From Halobacterium zhouii (GTDB taxonomy: Archaea > Halobacteriota > Halobacteria > Halobacteriales > Halobacteriaceae): a stretch of 64,000 nucleotides of DNA. The notes beneath the pieces were generated by a model. That model was not told where the DNA came from. It made no database searches and worked only from the letters and a program-made list of their open reading frames with translations. Positions within the stretch are counted from its first letter, which is position 1, and each line of letters starts with the position of its first letter. The stretch is from positions 1,612,001 through 1,676,000 of the forward strand of contig NZ_CP089593.1 in assembly GCF_021249405.1 (NCBI RefSeq). The letters run 5' to 3'. Positions 46,356 through 55,954 of the stretch are shown one piece after another. A program made the position numbers and the translations under genes.

Positions 46356-46688
46356 ATGGCAGACGACAAACAGGGCCGAGACAAGCAAGCGGATGACGAA
46401 GAGCGACGCCAGCGAGAGCGGGAGCTAGAGGAGGCACGCAACCGCGCCGACGAAGCTGAACCAATTCGCGACGACCCTGGCGAGCAACTCGATGACCTTG
46501 ATGAAGCGCTCGAGACCCACGATTATCCGACCACGACGGAAGAATTGATCGAGGACTACGGTGACTACGAGATCGAAACGCAGGGCGGGTCGACGTCCCT
46601 TGAGGAGGTGCTTGCCCCAACCGACAACCAGACGTTCGCCTCCGCCGATGACGCCCGAAGCCGGATACAGGGACTGATACATCGCTGA
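46356..46688 (+). CDS. DUF5789 family small acidic protein
   Basis: A 110-residue highly charged protein opening with ADDKQGRDKQADDEERRQRE, a coiled-coil-like region, then an acidic domain with GGSTSLEEVLAPTDNQTF and a short helical tail. I recognise DUF5789, a haloarchaeal family of unknown role. The base composition of this gene and of its flanks appears lower in GC than neighbours. It is monocistronic: the 278-bp gap before it and the 191-bp gap after it hold no other gene. A TTATCG element lies about 10-15 bp before the ATG. Confidence 0.82.
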   Translation: MADDKQGRDKQADDEERRQRERELEEARNRADEAEPIRDDPGEQLDDLDEALETHDYPTTTEELIEDYGDYEIETQGGSTSLEEVLAPTDNQTFASADDARSRIQGLIHR

Positions 46689-46879
46689 TGAGCGCGCCCA
46701 TTCACCCCCGTCTCGTTAGTTGAGTAACCCCCGTTCTGGTGCGCATCCCGCTGTGTCTAACGGCTGTTTCATCCCACGTTCTAGATAAAGAATCTGCATT
46801 ACCCACTACTGTTACGCAACATCACAATCCTGACTGCCCCACCAGCGAACTTATCCGGACTCGGAGGGTACGCTCGCGC

Positions 46880-47803
46880 ATGTTCGTGGGGCACGCGGCG
46901 TTCGCGTTCGGCGCTGTCGCTCTCCTCAGCAGCCGGTACGGAGCGACCCGTCAGCGCGCGGTCGCGCTCGGCGTGGTCGCCGCGCTGTTCGCCACGATTC
47001 CCGACGTGGACATGGCGTACGCGCTCGTCGCACTCGTCGGCGTCGACCCGACCCAGCCGATTGCGGCCGCCGAGTCCTTCTGGAGCGCCTCCACCCAGGT
47101 CCACCGCGCGGTCACGCACTCGCTCGTCGTCGCCGTCCCGAGTGCTGCCGCGTTCGCGCTCACACCGACGCATCGACGCGTCGCTGCGGGCGTGCTGGTC
47201 GCGCTGGTCGCGCTCGCGGGCGTCGTGACGGGGCCGCTCGCCGCCGCGGTGATGGCGCTGTTCGCCGTCGCCGGGTGGCTCGTCGCCACCGCGAGCCACC
47301 GCGTCGGCGTGCACGGACGAAGCCTGTTCGTCGTCGCGCTCGCCGGCCTCGCCTCCCACCCGTTCGGCGACCTGCTCACCGGCCACCCGCCACAGTTCCT
47401 CTACCCGCTCGACGCCGCCGTGTTCGGCAGCCGCGTCACGCTCGCCGCTGACCCGACGCTCCACTTGCTCGGCGCGTTCGCCGTCGAACTCGCCGCCGTC
47501 TGGATTGGCGTGCTCGCGCTCGTCCACCTCTCGGAACTCGACCTCAGGGAACACGTGAACGCTCGCGCCGCTGCCGGCGCGGCGTACGCGCTGGCCGCGC
47601 TCGTCATCCCGCCGCCGACGCTCGCGGGCTCCTACCAGTTCGTGTTCAGCGTGCTCGCCGTCAGCGTGGTCGGCGTCGTCCCCCTCGAGAACCACCGGAC
47701 GGTGTCCACACCACACCCGTGGACGGCGCTACTCACAGGACTCGCGGCGGTGACACTCGGCGGCGTGGCGTACGCGACGGTGTACCTCGGCGGACTCGCG
47801 TAA
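46880..47803 (+). CDS. membrane metal-dependent hydrolase (YdjM family)
   Basis: A 307-residue polytopic protein starting FVGHAAFAFGAVALLS. It has about seven helices and the metal-dependent hydrolase features of the YdjM/LexA-regulated family: IPDVDMAYAL (Asp-x-Asp), HRAVTHSLVV (two His), and HPFGDLLTGHPP (His, Asp). These His/Asp sites point to a zinc or other metal site within the membrane. The start is ATG 46880; the upstream frame to 46739 lies in AT-richer DNA. Substrate unknown. Confidence 0.82.
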   Translation: MFVGHAAFAFGAVALLSSRYGATRQRAVALGVVAALFATIPDVDMAYALVALVGVDPTQPIAAAESFWSASTQVHRAVTHSLVVAVPSAAAFALTPTHRRVAAGVLVALVALAGVVTGPLAAAVMALFAVAGWLVATASHRVGVHGRSLFVVALAGLASHPFGDLLTGHPPQFLYPLDAAVFGSRVTLAADPTLHLLGAFAVELAAVWIGVLALVHLSELDLREHVNARAAAGAAYALAALVIPPPTLAGSYQFVFSVLAVSVVGVVPLENHRTVSTPHPWTALLTGLAAVTLGGVAYATVYLGGLA

Positions 47804-47824
47804 CGGTCTCCGCTGCGCCCCGGT

Positions 47825-48739
47825 TTACTCCGGTAGGTTCCGCTCGGCGACGTTCAGGTCGCCGTCCACGACGAGTTCGAGGGTGTCGCCGTCTCGCGTG
47901 AGTTCCAGCGCGACCTCCCAGGGGTCCGTCGAGCGAACTGTCGTGTAGCGGTCGGTCATCGCGAACTCGAGTTCCCAGACCGGTGTGCTGGTGACGTCCA
48001 GCCCGCGCTCGCGGAAGAAGGAGACGACGTCCGGGTCGTAGAGGAGCGCGAGGCCGAGGGTGACGTGTGGCTGTGCGCCGCAGTGGTCACAGGGCCGGTG
48101 GACGAACACGTCGAGTTCAGCCGACCCGGCCATCGGCGCGTCCGCCGCCGGAATCAGTTGCGTGTCCAGGGGGTGGGCACAGATAGTGCAGACGCCGCGA
48201 CCGTACGCGAGCAGGTCCCGGCGGTTGAACTGGTCGACGCGAGCAAGCAGTTCCGCGTCGTCGTCCGTGTCGACGGCGCTCGGCGGCATCAGCATCCGAA
48301 TGTAGGCGTGCCCGCAGTCCGGGCATTGGACCATGAACTGGGCGTCCTCGTAGGCCGCCTCGACCGCCGACCCGCAGAAGTAACAGTCCACGCCCACCTC
48401 GAACGGGTCGAGGAGTTCCCGTTGCGTGAACGTCCCCGCGACGATGGTGCGGTAGAGCCGCATTCCGACCCGGTGTAGGCGGTAGCCGTCATCGACGTGT
48501 TCGACGAACGAGCCGACGAGTTGTTGGAGGTGGTAGTTGAACTGACTGCTCCGAACGTCCCCGCCCACGCGCTTTCGAAGCTCCGAGAAGGAGAGCGTCG
48601 CACGGGCTACGTCCCGGCCGCCCGCCTCGCCAAGTGCGTGGACGATCGCTGCTCGCGTCTCGTTGCCGACGAGCGCGAACACCTCGTCCGCGTCGAACCC
48701 GGTCAGCGTCTCTGGCTCGCTCTCGCCGTTCTCGCCCAT
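47825..48739 (-). CDS. winged-helix regulator with two zinc-ribbon-like cysteine pairs
   Basis: A 304-residue protein. Residues ~15-95 form an ArsR-type winged helix (FDADEVFALVGNETRAAIVHAL, SSQFNYHLQQLVGSFVEHVDDGYRLHRVG). Then come two zinc sites: Cys119/Cys122/Cys139/Cys142 (CYFCG, CPDCG) and Cys184/Cys187/Cys217/Cys220 (CTICA, CDHCG), the second with HRPCDHCG. The last part is beta-rich. It looks like the haloarchaeal DUF7351-type HTH regulators. The start at 48739 is chosen as MGENGESEPE; an acidic start. Divergent from the iron-ADH gene at 48866. Confidence 0.82.
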   Translation of the reverse strand: MGENGESEPETLTGFDADEVFALVGNETRAAIVHALGEAGGRDVARATLSFSELRKRVGGDVRSSQFNYHLQQLVGSFVEHVDDGYRLHRVGMRLYRTIVAGTFTQRELLDPFEVGVDCYFCGSAVEAAYEDAQFMVQCPDCGHAYIRMLMPPSAVDTDDDAELLARVDQFNRRDLLAYGRGVCTICAHPLDTQLIPAADAPMAGSAELDVFVHRPCDHCGAQPHVTLGLALLYDPDVVSFFRERGLDVTSTPVWELEFAMTDRYTTVRSTDPWEVALELTRDGDTLELVVDGDLNVAERNLPE

Positions 48740-48865
48740 CTCGTCGGTCGGTTCGTCGGACAGCCGGTAATCGCTTGCGGTGCTCGCGGAGGACAGCAGG
48801 CGTTCCTCTACAGTTGGGCGGAGGGAGCGCTTTTGTGGCGCCGAGTCCTCGTCCGAGACGACACG

Positions 48866-50185
48866 ATGAACGGAGACCCACGTGACCGCGAGGTATCCGA
48901 CGCGAGCGCGCGCGCCGCCACGACGTCGCTCGACGCCGTCGACGGCCGGACGTACGGCGGGGACGGCTTCCGGTTCGAGTACCGACCGGGGACCATCCGG
49001 TGCGGGCGGAACTGCGTCGACGCGCTCGCCGAGGAACTCCGGAACGTCGGCGGAACCCGGGCGCTCGTCGTCACCGGGCGGACCGTCGGGCAGACGGCCG
49101 CGGTGATGGACCCCGTTCGCGAGGGCCTCGAGGACGCGTTCGAGGGCACGTTCGCCGAAACAACGCCGGACAAACGACTCGGCACCGCGCACGCCGCCGC
49201 GGAGGCGTTCGCCGAGCACGACGCGGACGCGTTCGTCGCCGTTGGCGGCGGGAGCAGTCTCGACGTGGTGACAGTCGCTCGCGCGCTCGTGGCCAGCGGC
49301 CAGTCCCACGAGGCCGCCGCCGCGGACCTCGCTGACACCGGAACGATTCCGGTTCCGGACGGCGATCTGCCGTCCGCAGTGGCCGTGCCGACGACGCTCG
49401 CGGGCGCCGACCTCGCCCAGGGCGCGGGCATCACCGCTGCGCCCGACACTGACCCCGTGGACGAATCCATCGGCGGCGGCGTCTCCGACCCCCGGCTGAT
49501 GCCGAGCGCGCTGTTCTACGACCCGGCGCTGTTCGCGACGACGCCCGCGAGTGTGCGCGCCGCCTCTGCGATGAACGGCCTCGACAAGGCCGTCGAGTCG
49601 CTGTACGCGCGCAACGCCACGCCGATCTCCGACGCCACCGCCGTCCACGGCCTTCGGCTCTGTCGCCGCGGGTTCTCCGCGCTCGCCGACGACGACGCCG
49701 ACCCGCGCGAACTCGAGCAAGCGGTTCTCGGCGTGCTCCTCGCGCAGTACGGCGTCTCTCGGCCCGACGGCTCCACGCTCTCAGTCCTCCACGCGTTCGG
49801 GCACGGACTCACGAACGCCGGCGACGTCCACCAGGGGCGAGCGCACGCCGCCGTCGCGCCCCACGTGCTCCGGTTCGTCTTCGAGCGCGTGGACGGCCGC
49901 CGCGACCTGCTCGCGGACGCGCTCGCGCCCCACGGTTCAGGTGCCACCGGCTCGGAGACCGGAGAATCCGACGACGACGCGTCCGCAGCCGTCGCCGGTC
50001 TCGCCGCGCTCCGCGACGACCTCGGCCTCCCCCAGCGCATCCGCGACCTCGAGGACCCGCCCGCTTGCGACGAACTCGACGACGTCGCGGCGGACGTTCT
50101 CGGGGACGGGTTCATGGAGAACGCGCCGTCCGGCCTCGACGCTACCGTCGAGGATCTCCGCGAGGTCCTCGAGGCTGCGTGGTAA
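48866..50185 (+). CDS. iron-containing alcohol dehydrogenase-family protein
   Basis: A 439-residue protein of the GldA/Fe-ADH fold. NAD-binding motif: VAVGGGSSLDVVTVARAL. Substrate loop AVAVPTTLAGADLAQGAG replaces the common PTTAGTGSE. Metal region: GLDKAVESLY carries Asp, with Glu at the position normally His; the later HAFGHGLTNAGDVHQGRAHA region carries the two other His ligands. The set is therefore Asp-Glu-His-His, not the standard Asp-His-His-His. The substrate cannot be deduced. Two membrane-protein genes follow in the same direction after 118 bp. Confidence 0.85.
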   Translation: MNGDPRDREVSDASARAATTSLDAVDGRTYGGDGFRFEYRPGTIRCGRNCVDALAEELRNVGGTRALVVTGRTVGQTAAVMDPVREGLEDAFEGTFAETTPDKRLGTAHAAAEAFAEHDADAFVAVGGGSSLDVVTVARALVASGQSHEAAAADLADTGTIPVPDGDLPSAVAVPTTLAGADLAQGAGITAAPDTDPVDESIGGGVSDPRLMPSALFYDPALFATTPASVRAASAMNGLDKAVESLYARNATPISDATAVHGLRLCRRGFSALADDDADPRELEQAVLGVLLAQYGVSRPDGSTLSVLHAFGHGLTNAGDVHQGRAHAAVAPHVLRFVFERVDGRRDLLADALAPHGSGATGSETGESDDDASAAVAGLAALRDDLGLPQRIRDLEDPPACDELDDVAADVLGDGFMENAPSGLDATVEDLREVLEAAW

Positions 50186-50303
50186 TCACCGGGGCGCCGC
50201 CCGCTACCGACTCACGACCAACGCCCGCTACCGGCCAACGACTACCGCCTGCGACCGACCGCCGCCCAAAGGTTTTGTTACGGGTAGGCTGCGTAGGGCA
50301 GGT

Positions 50304-50951
50304 ATGAATCGAACCGGTCGCCTTGGCGGGCTCATCGGCGACGAACGCACCAACGCCGTCGCGGCGTGGCTGCTCGTCGCGTTCGTCGCGCTCGTCGCCG
50401 TGGCGAGCGCCCTCGAGGGTGACTTCGTCTGGGTCGCGTTCTCCGCCGGCGTCGTCACCATCGTAATCGTGCCGCCGGCCGCGTACCGGAACCCGCGCGC
50501 GATGCTCCCCTGGGAGGTGCTGGTGCTCGTCGTGCTCCCCGTATTCGGGCGCGCGTTCGCCGCCCCGGGCCTCACCATGGACGTCACGACGTACCTCTCG
50601 GTCGCCGCGCTCGCGCTCGTCGTCGCCGTCGAACTCGACGTGTTCACGACGGTCGGCATGACGAACTGGTTCGCGGTGCTGTTCGTCGTCGTCGCGACGA
50701 TGGCCACCGCGGGCGTCTGGGCGGTCGTCCAGTGGCTGTTCGACCTCTTCCTCGGCACCACGCTCGTCCTGCCTGCACAGCCGCCGCTCACGGACGCCCA
50801 GGAGCAGGCCGCACTGAACGCGCTGATGTGGGACTTCGTGTCGGCGACTGTCGCCGGCGTGCTCGCTGGCGTGATATTCGTGGTGTACTTCCGCCGGAAG
50901 GCCGACGCCCGCATCCGCCTCCCCAGGGAGGTCGAGGAGGTCATCGAATGA
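50304..50951 (+). CDS. polytopic membrane protein, unknown, paired with next gene
   Basis: A 215-residue protein with about six membrane helices (starting LVAFVALVAVASALE, then FVWVAFSAGVVTIVIV, and onward to SATVAGVLAGVIFVVYF), ending RRKADARIRLPREVEEVIE. Its ATG at 50304 follows a repetitive region (ACCGGCCAACGACTACC). The stop overlaps the next start by 4 bp (ATGA), so the pair is translated together. No family was recognised with certainty. Confidence 0.72.
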   Translation: MNRTGRLGGLIGDERTNAVAAWLLVAFVALVAVASALEGDFVWVAFSAGVVTIVIVPPAAYRNPRAMLPWEVLVLVVLPVFGRAFAAPGLTMDVTTYLSVAALALVVAVELDVFTTVGMTNWFAVLFVVVATMATAGVWAVVQWLFDLFLGTTLVLPAQPPLTDAQEQAALNALMWDFVSATVAGVLAGVIFVVYFRRKADARIRLPREVEEVIE

Positions 50952-51625
50952 GAGTCCGCGAACGCCTCGGCGTCGCCGAGCGGCGGCAGCGCCAGGCCAC
51001 GCGAGCGATGCAGTTGTCCCTCGTCGGGTTCCTGTTCGTCGGCCTCTACCGGGGGAACGTCGGCATCACCGTGAACGCCGGCCTCGCGCTCCTCGTCACG
51101 TACGTTCCGGCGGTGCTCGAGCGGGACTACGGCATCCCGATGGACGCCGGCATCACGCTGTGGATAACCGCCGCCGTGTTCCTGCACGCGCTGGGGACCG
51201 TCGGCCTCCCGGGAATCGGCGGAAAGTTCTACGGGCCCGACGGCATCCCGTGGTGGGACCACCTCACGCACGCGCTCTCGTCGTCGATCGTCGCCGCCGC
51301 CGGGTACGCCGTCGCCCGCGCGCTCGACGAACACAACACCGAGGTCTACCTCCCGCCGAAGTTCATGTTCGTGTTCCTGTTGCTGTTCGTGCTCGCGTTC
51401 GGCGTGCTCTGGGAGGTCCTCGAGTTCGCCGTCACGGCGCTCGCAGGCGTCCTCGGCACCGGCGCGGTGCTCACCATCTACGGCGTCAACGACACCCTCC
51501 TCGACTTGGTGTTCAACACCGTCGGTGCGGTCGTGGTGGCGGTCTGGGGGACCGCGTACCTCACGGACGTCGCCACCGCCATCCGCGCGAAGTTCGACGG
51601 CCGGAATCCCGGGGAGCGCGCGTAG
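50948..51625 (+). CDS. polytopic membrane protein, DUF2238-like
   Basis: A 225-residue protein with about five membrane helices (LSLVGFLFVGLY, GLALLVTYVPAVLE, AAVFLHALGTVGL, FMFVFLLLFVLAFGVL, LIYGVNDT-type end). The WWDHLTHALSSSIVA motif (His in WDHLTH) and the LWEVLEFA motif resemble DUF2238/YjdF-type proteins, in which these His/Glu sites lie near the membrane face. The overlap with the upstream gene (ATGA) links the two; substrate or partner unknown. Confidence 0.75.
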   Translation: MRVRERLGVAERRQRQATRAMQLSLVGFLFVGLYRGNVGITVNAGLALLVTYVPAVLERDYGIPMDAGITLWITAAVFLHALGTVGLPGIGGKFYGPDGIPWWDHLTHALSSSIVAAAGYAVARALDEHNTEVYLPPKFMFVFLLLFVLAFGVLWEVLEFAVTALAGVLGTGAVLTIYGVNDTLLDLVFNTVGAVVVAVWGTAYLTDVATAIRAKFDGRNPGERA

Positions 51626-51731
51626 TCCACTCGCAGTTCGCCGTCACTCCTGACCGAACTACCCCACGATTCGCACGGCCACAGCGAGGACGACCGGTGC
51701 ACTGATGCCGTCGTTCCGACAACGCGACGCT

Positions 51732-52910
51732 ATGACGACGGCTCACTCCCGGTTGCGCGAGCGTCTCGCGGCGACCGACACCGACGGCTACCTGGTCGAC
51801 GCGGACGGCGAGGACAGCAACCAGTACTACCTCTCGGGGTACCACGCCCCTGACGAGTTCGTCACCCTCTACGCCGACGGCGACGTGTCGCTGCTCGTCT
51901 CGGGACTCGAGTACACGCGGGCGAAGACGGACAGCGACGGCGACGACGTCCGGAAACTCGCGGAGTTCGACTACCGGGAGAAGCGCGCGGAGATGGACCC
52001 CCGGAACGCCCGGAAGGCGGTGACGGCGGCGTTCCTCGAGGAGGCTGGCATCGAGTCCGTCACCGTCCCCGACTCGTTCCCGGTCGGTACCGCCGACGCG
52101 CTACGGGAGCGCGGCATCGACGTCGTCCCGGACGACGACTACGTCCTCGAGGACGTGCGGGCTGTCAAGTCCGAACGCGAAATCGAACACGTCGGGCAGA
52201 CCCAGCGCGCGACCCAGGAGGCGATGGCGGTCGTCGAGGACCGCCTCGAGCGCGCGACGGTCGACGACGACGGCTTGCTGGTCATCGACGGCGAGGTGCT
52301 GACGAGCGAGTCGGTGCGCCGGCGCATCGAGATGGAGCTACTGGAGCGGGACTGCCGGATGGACGACTGCATCGTGGCGTGTGGCCCGGCGGCGGCGCGC
52401 GGCCACGACTCCGGGTCGGGGCCACTCGAGGCGGACACGCCCATCGTCGTCGACGTCTTCCCGCACCACGAGCGAACCCGGTACTTCGGGGACATGACGC
52501 GGACGTTCGTGAAGGGCGACCCCGACGACTGGACCCGGGAGCGCTACGACCTCGCGCGCGAGGCGTTCGACGCGGCCCTGGACACTATCGAGGCGGGCGT
52601 CACCGGTGAGACGGTCCACGGTGCGGTCTGTGACGTGTTCGAAGAAGCGGGCTACCCGACGCTCCGAACGGACGAGTCCACGGAGGACGGTTTCACCCAC
52701 AGCACCGGCCACGGCGTGGGCCTCGACGTCCACGAATCCCCGTACCTCGCGGAGCAGGGCGGCGAACTCGAGGCGGGGCACGTCATCACGGTCGAACCTG
52801 GACTCTACGAGCAGGGTGTGGGCGGTGTCCGCGTCGAGGACCTCGTCGTCGTCACCGAGGACGGCTACGAGAACCTGACGGACTACCCCCGGGACCTCCG
52901 CGTCGTGTAG
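51732..52910 (+). CDS. M24-family Xaa-Pro aminopeptidase/dipeptidase
   Basis: A 392-residue pita-bread peptidase. Metal ligands: the Asp in [22 protein letters not shown] (two Asp), the His in [13 protein letters not shown], and the Glu residues in VITVEPGLY and [10 protein letters not shown]. The N-terminal half is the creatinase-type domain. It cleaves N-terminal Xaa-Pro from peptides. The start is the ATG at 51732; an upstream ATG (51705) adds nine residues. The gap after the gene holds dodecin 97 bp on. Confidence 0.9.
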   Translation: MTTAHSRLRERLAATDTDGYLVDADGEDSNQYYLSGYHAPDEFVTLYADGDVSLLVSGLEYTRAKTDSDGDDVRKLAEFDYREKRAEMDPRNARKAVTAAFLEEAGIESVTVPDSFPVGTADALRERGIDVVPDDDYVLEDVRAVKSEREIEHVGQTQRATQEAMAVVEDRLERATVDDDGLLVIDGEVLTSESVRRRIEMELLERDCRMDDCIVACGPAAARGHDSGSGPLEADTPIVVDVFPHHERTRYFGDMTRTFVKGDPDDWTRERYDLAREAFDAALDTIEAGVTGETVHGAVCDVFEEAGYPTLRTDESTEDGFTHSTGHGVGLDVHESPYLAEQGGELEAGHVITVEPGLYEQGVGGVRVEDLVVVTEDGYENLTDYPRDLRVV

Positions 52911-52977
52911 CCGGGCGGAACGCGACCGGGGAGCGGCGAGTGCCCCCCGGAACAGGACCGGCGGAGCGGCGAGTAGA

Positions 52978-52985
52978 TTTATGAT
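52978..52985 (+). promoter_or_regulatory. TATA-like box of the dodecin gene
   Basis: TTTATGAT lies 23-30 nt before the dodecin ATG at 53008, the usual place for a TATA box on a leaderless haloarchaeal mRNA. It lies just beyond the M24 peptidase 3' end, in GC-rich surroundings. Confidence 0.5.
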
Positions 52986-53007
52986 ACGAGACGGACAATT
53001 CCTCGGC

Positions 53008-53208
53008 ATGGTCTACAAGAAGATCCGACTCATCGGCAGCAGCACCGACAGCTTCGGGGCCGCCGCGGACGACGCCATCGACCGAGCGGAAGAGACCCTG
53101 GACGACGTCAAGTGGGCGGACATCGTCGACCAGGGCGTCGAAATCGCGAGCGTCGACGACCGCGAGTATCAGGTGGAAGTAGAGGTCGCGTTCGAACTGA
53201 GCGAGTAG
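53008..53208 (+). CDS. dodecin, flavin-binding protein
   Basis: A 66-residue dodecin. It begins [16 protein letters not shown], then a helix ([16 protein letters not shown]), then strand and end. Trp36 and Gln55, which sandwich and hydrogen-bond the flavin in the Halobacterium protein, are both present. Twelve subunits form a hollow shell holding riboflavin or lumichrome. The start at 53008 gives the standard length; a nine-residue longer start is rejected. Likely role: riboflavin storage or protection. Confidence 0.96.
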   Translation: MVYKKIRLIGSSTDSFGAAADDAIDRAEETLDDVKWADIVDQGVEIASVDDREYQVEVEVAFELSE

Positions 53209-53241
53209 CCACGCAGAATCAGCGCTTTCTCAGACCAATCA

Positions 53242-53604
53242 CTACGTCCGGAAACTCTCGCCACACCCGCACTCAGCTTCCACGTTCGGGTTCTTCACGT
53301 GGAACCCCTCGCCCTGCAGGCCGCCCTCGAAATCGAGGACGCTCCCGCCGACGTAGTTCATGCTCGACTGGTCGACGAACAGTCGGATGCCGTTCACCTC
53401 GAAGACGCGGTCCTCTGCCTCGGGTTCGTTCTCGAACCGCATCCCGTAGGAGAGACCCGCACAGCCGCCCTGCTGGACGTAGAGGCGGAGTCCCGCCTCG
53501 CCGGGGTCCATCCCCTCACCGTCCATCAGGTCGCGGGCCTGGGCGGCCGCGTCCTCCGTAGCAGCGACGTCCTGGGTGTCGCCGCGCTCCGCGCTCGCAC
53601 TCAT
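53242..53604 (-). CDS. A-type Fe-S carrier (IscA/ErpA-like)
   Basis: A 120-residue protein. The three conserved cysteines are Cys48 (GGCAGLSYG), Cys112 and Cys114 (ECGCG), exactly as in A-type carriers. The N-terminal half (ATEDAAAQARDLMDGEG) is the usual helical start. It passes Fe-S clusters to apoproteins. It sits alone on the minus strand, convergent with dodecin (33 bp gap). Upstream of its start is a short 94-bp region before the HD gene. Confidence 0.93.
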   Translation of the reverse strand: MSASAERGDTQDVAATEDAAAQARDLMDGEGMDPGEAGLRLYVQQGGCAGLSYGMRFENEPEAEDRVFEVNGIRLFVDQSSMNYVGGSVLDFEGGLQGEGFHVKNPNVEAECGCGESFRT

Positions 53605-53698
53605 ATGCTACTGGTTCTCGTTCACGGGGGATAAGGATGGCGCCGCCGGCACGCGTTGGGAACGACTGCCCGCACCGCCTGGGGTGACCGGTGAACGG

Positions 53699-54922
53699 CT
53701 AGAAGTCGTCGAGTGAGGCGTACCGGCCGGGAGAGTTGGTGTCACTGACGAGCGCGCCATCGGTGTCGAGGCCGAGCACGCGCTCGGCGGCGTGGCCGAC
53801 GCTCTCGACGTGCTCGGCGGGCGCGTACACGCCGAGGCGCCACTGCTCGCGCTGGGCGACCTGGAGGGCGCGCACGAGCGTGGACTGTTCGTCGAGGCTA
53901 CGGACGTCCCCGTTTACGAGCACGCGCGTCGTGGACTCGCGCATCGTCGGGCGGCCTGGCACGTCGAGAACGACCGCCTCGTCGCTGAGATTCGCGCTGT
54001 TCGCGATGTCCCGCTCGAACGTTCGGAGCGCCTCGTGATCGGCGTCGACCACGTCGTCGTCGACGTCGCCCATCTCCGCCCACACTGCGCGCTTGTAGAG
54101 GTCGCGCTCCACGATGCGGGAGCCGAGGTCGCTGGTGGCGTCGTGCGTTCGCAGCGCCACCGAGAGTTCCTGGTCGTCCATCCGCCGCAACTGGGCGCCC
54201 GACACCTCGCTGGTCTCCAGGAGCGCTTCCGTCGCGCGGCGCAACATCGTCTTGCTGATGCGGGCGACGTGGTGGCTGTACACGGTCGGGTTCATGAGCG
54301 CGCGCGCCAGCAGCAGGCTCTCGGCGGTCTGGACGTTGCCCTCGTCGAGCACCAGGTCGCCGTCGACGAAGGTGAGCGCGCGCAGCAGGCGGCCGTGGTC
54401 GATGGTGCCGTAAGGCACGCCGGTGTGGTGGGCGTCTCGCACCAGGTAGTCCATCCGGTCGACGTCGAGTTCCCCCGCGACGAGTTGCGCGAGTTCGCCC
54501 TCGCCGCGGACGAGTGCGGCGACGGCGCCAGGGTCGAGCCCGTGAGACTCTAGAATCTCGGCCACCCGGCCCTCGGTCACGAGTTCACCGACGTCGTCGT
54601 GGTACTTTCCGGTGCGCCGGTGGATGACCCCCTCGACATTGTGGCTGAACGGGCCGTGGCCGACGTCGTGGAGCATCGCCGCGGCGCGCACCCGTTCGGC
54701 GTGCCGGCCCGCGACGTCGACGTGGTCGAGCGCGCGGTCCGCGAGGTGGTAGACGCCCAGCGAGTGCTCGAAGCGCGTGTGGTTCGCCGACGGGTAGACG
54801 AGATGCACCGTGCCGAGTTGCTTGATCCGACGCAAGCGCTGGACCGGCGCGGTGTCCAGGAGGTCGGCGGCCACGCCATCGATCTCGATGTGGTCGTGGA
54901 CGCTGTCCTTGATGGTAGTCAT
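53699..54922 (-). CDS. HD-domain phosphohydrolase
   Basis: A 407-residue HD-superfamily protein of the dGTPase/SAMHD1-like family. Motifs: HTRFEHSLGVYHLAD (first His), MLHDVGHGPFSHNVE (HD dyad), and VDRMDYLVRDAHHTG (second Asp with His). The start MTTIKDSVHDHIEID is at 54922. A C-terminal extension of about 60 residues follows. It probably hydrolyses phosphate bonds in nucleotides; dNTPase activity is only a family guess. It is divergent from the lipoprotein at 55096. Confidence 0.88.
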   Translation of the reverse strand: MTTIKDSVHDHIEIDGVAADLLDTAPVQRLRRIKQLGTVHLVYPSANHTRFEHSLGVYHLADRALDHVDVAGRHAERVRAAAMLHDVGHGPFSHNVEGVIHRRTGKYHDDVGELVTEGRVAEILESHGLDPGAVAALVRGEGELAQLVAGELDVDRMDYLVRDAHHTGVPYGTIDHGRLLRALTFVDGDLVLDEGNVQTAESLLLARALMNPTVYSHHVARISKTMLRRATEALLETSEVSGAQLRRMDDQELSVALRTHDATSDLGSRIVERDLYKRAVWAEMGDVDDDVVDADHEALRTFERDIANSANLSDEAVVLDVPGRPTMRESTTRVLVNGDVRSLDEQSTLVRALQVAQREQWRLGVYAPAEHVESVGHAAERVLGLDTDGALVSDTNSPGRYASLDDF

Positions 54923-55095
54923 TGGAGATTCCTTCGTCGCTTTCCGGTAAAAACCCGTGGACAGGTTCTGCCTCACGCCTCCGCTGAATCCTCCCCTCCG
55001 AGTCGCCTCGCTGGCTGGGTAGAACGTGACCCCAATCCCGGAATATTCCGGCATGCCTTCGGAGGTATTTTCCGCGACGGAGACGAACAGCGGAT

Positions 55096-55881
55096 ATGAG
55101 ACGACAGATTGCAGCGGTCGCTGTCGCGGCCCTCCTGTTGTTCGCCGGCTGTAACGGCGGAACTGCGACGACGACGCCGGAGAATCCGATGACCACCACG
55201 CCGGCCGACGGCGAACCCATCTACGAGACGCCCCTCGACGCGTCCGCAGTCGCCGACGCGCACGTCGAGGCGCTTCGTGACGCCGGCACGTACACGATGC
55301 AGTCGAACGCGACGCAGTCCAGAGCCAGTCAGAACACGACCATCGAGACGAGCACGCTCGTCCGGGGCGACCTCTCGAGTGGCGCCGTGTTCACGCACTC
55401 GGAGAGCCGACAGGGGACAGTCGAAGCGTTCGCATTCGGCAACGGCACGGCCTACCGGCGCCTCGCGATGGGCGACCAGATCCGGTACATGCAGGCGGGC
55501 CAGCGCACGGGGAACGCCACCCAGTACGCCCGGAGTTCGGTGCAGACGTTCGTCACTCTGTTCAACTTCACGTACGCCGGCACGCAGAGCGCCGACGGCT
55601 CGACTGTTCACGTCTACGAGGCCTCGGGCGTCGAGGGACTGAACACGTCCGCGCAGGCGTTCGCTGGACGCCTCAACGAGTCGATGGTCGAGAACGCGAA
55701 CGCCACGCTCCACGTCCGCGACGACGGCGTGGTGACCCAGGCTAACTACAATCTCACCGTGAGTGTCGGCGGGCAGACTCAGACGCTCACCGCGACCCAG
55801 CAGTACACGAAGCTCGGCGAGACGACCGTCTCGCCGCCCGAGTGGATCGACGAAGCGCGCGCGAACACGACGAGTCAGTAG
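55096..55881 (+). CDS. lipoprotein, haloarchaeal, unknown
   Basis: A 261-residue lipoprotein. MRRQIAAVAVAALLLFAGCNGG is a signal peptide with a lipobox (FAGC, Cys19); no twin-arginine motif is visible, so export is likely by Sec. The mature protein starts with a Thr-rich linker, then a beta-rich domain with many Asn-x-Ser/Thr sites, suggesting glycosylation outside the cell. It may be the DUF7537 family, from memory. Upstream 173 bp to the HD gene contain no other gene. Confidence 0.75.
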   Translation: MRRQIAAVAVAALLLFAGCNGGTATTTPENPMTTTPADGEPIYETPLDASAVADAHVEALRDAGTYTMQSNATQSRASQNTTIETSTLVRGDLSSGAVFTHSESRQGTVEAFAFGNGTAYRRLAMGDQIRYMQAGQRTGNATQYARSSVQTFVTLFNFTYAGTQSADGSTVHVYEASGVEGLNTSAQAFAGRLNESMVENANATLHVRDDGVVTQANYNLTVSVGGQTQTLTATQQYTKLGETTVSPPEWIDEARANTTSQ

Positions 55882-55954
55882 CACGCGAACACGAACTTCT
55901 CAACGTTTGAATGGTGTTCAGCGGTCAGAATTTTTGTAGTTTTATCCGTTGAGG

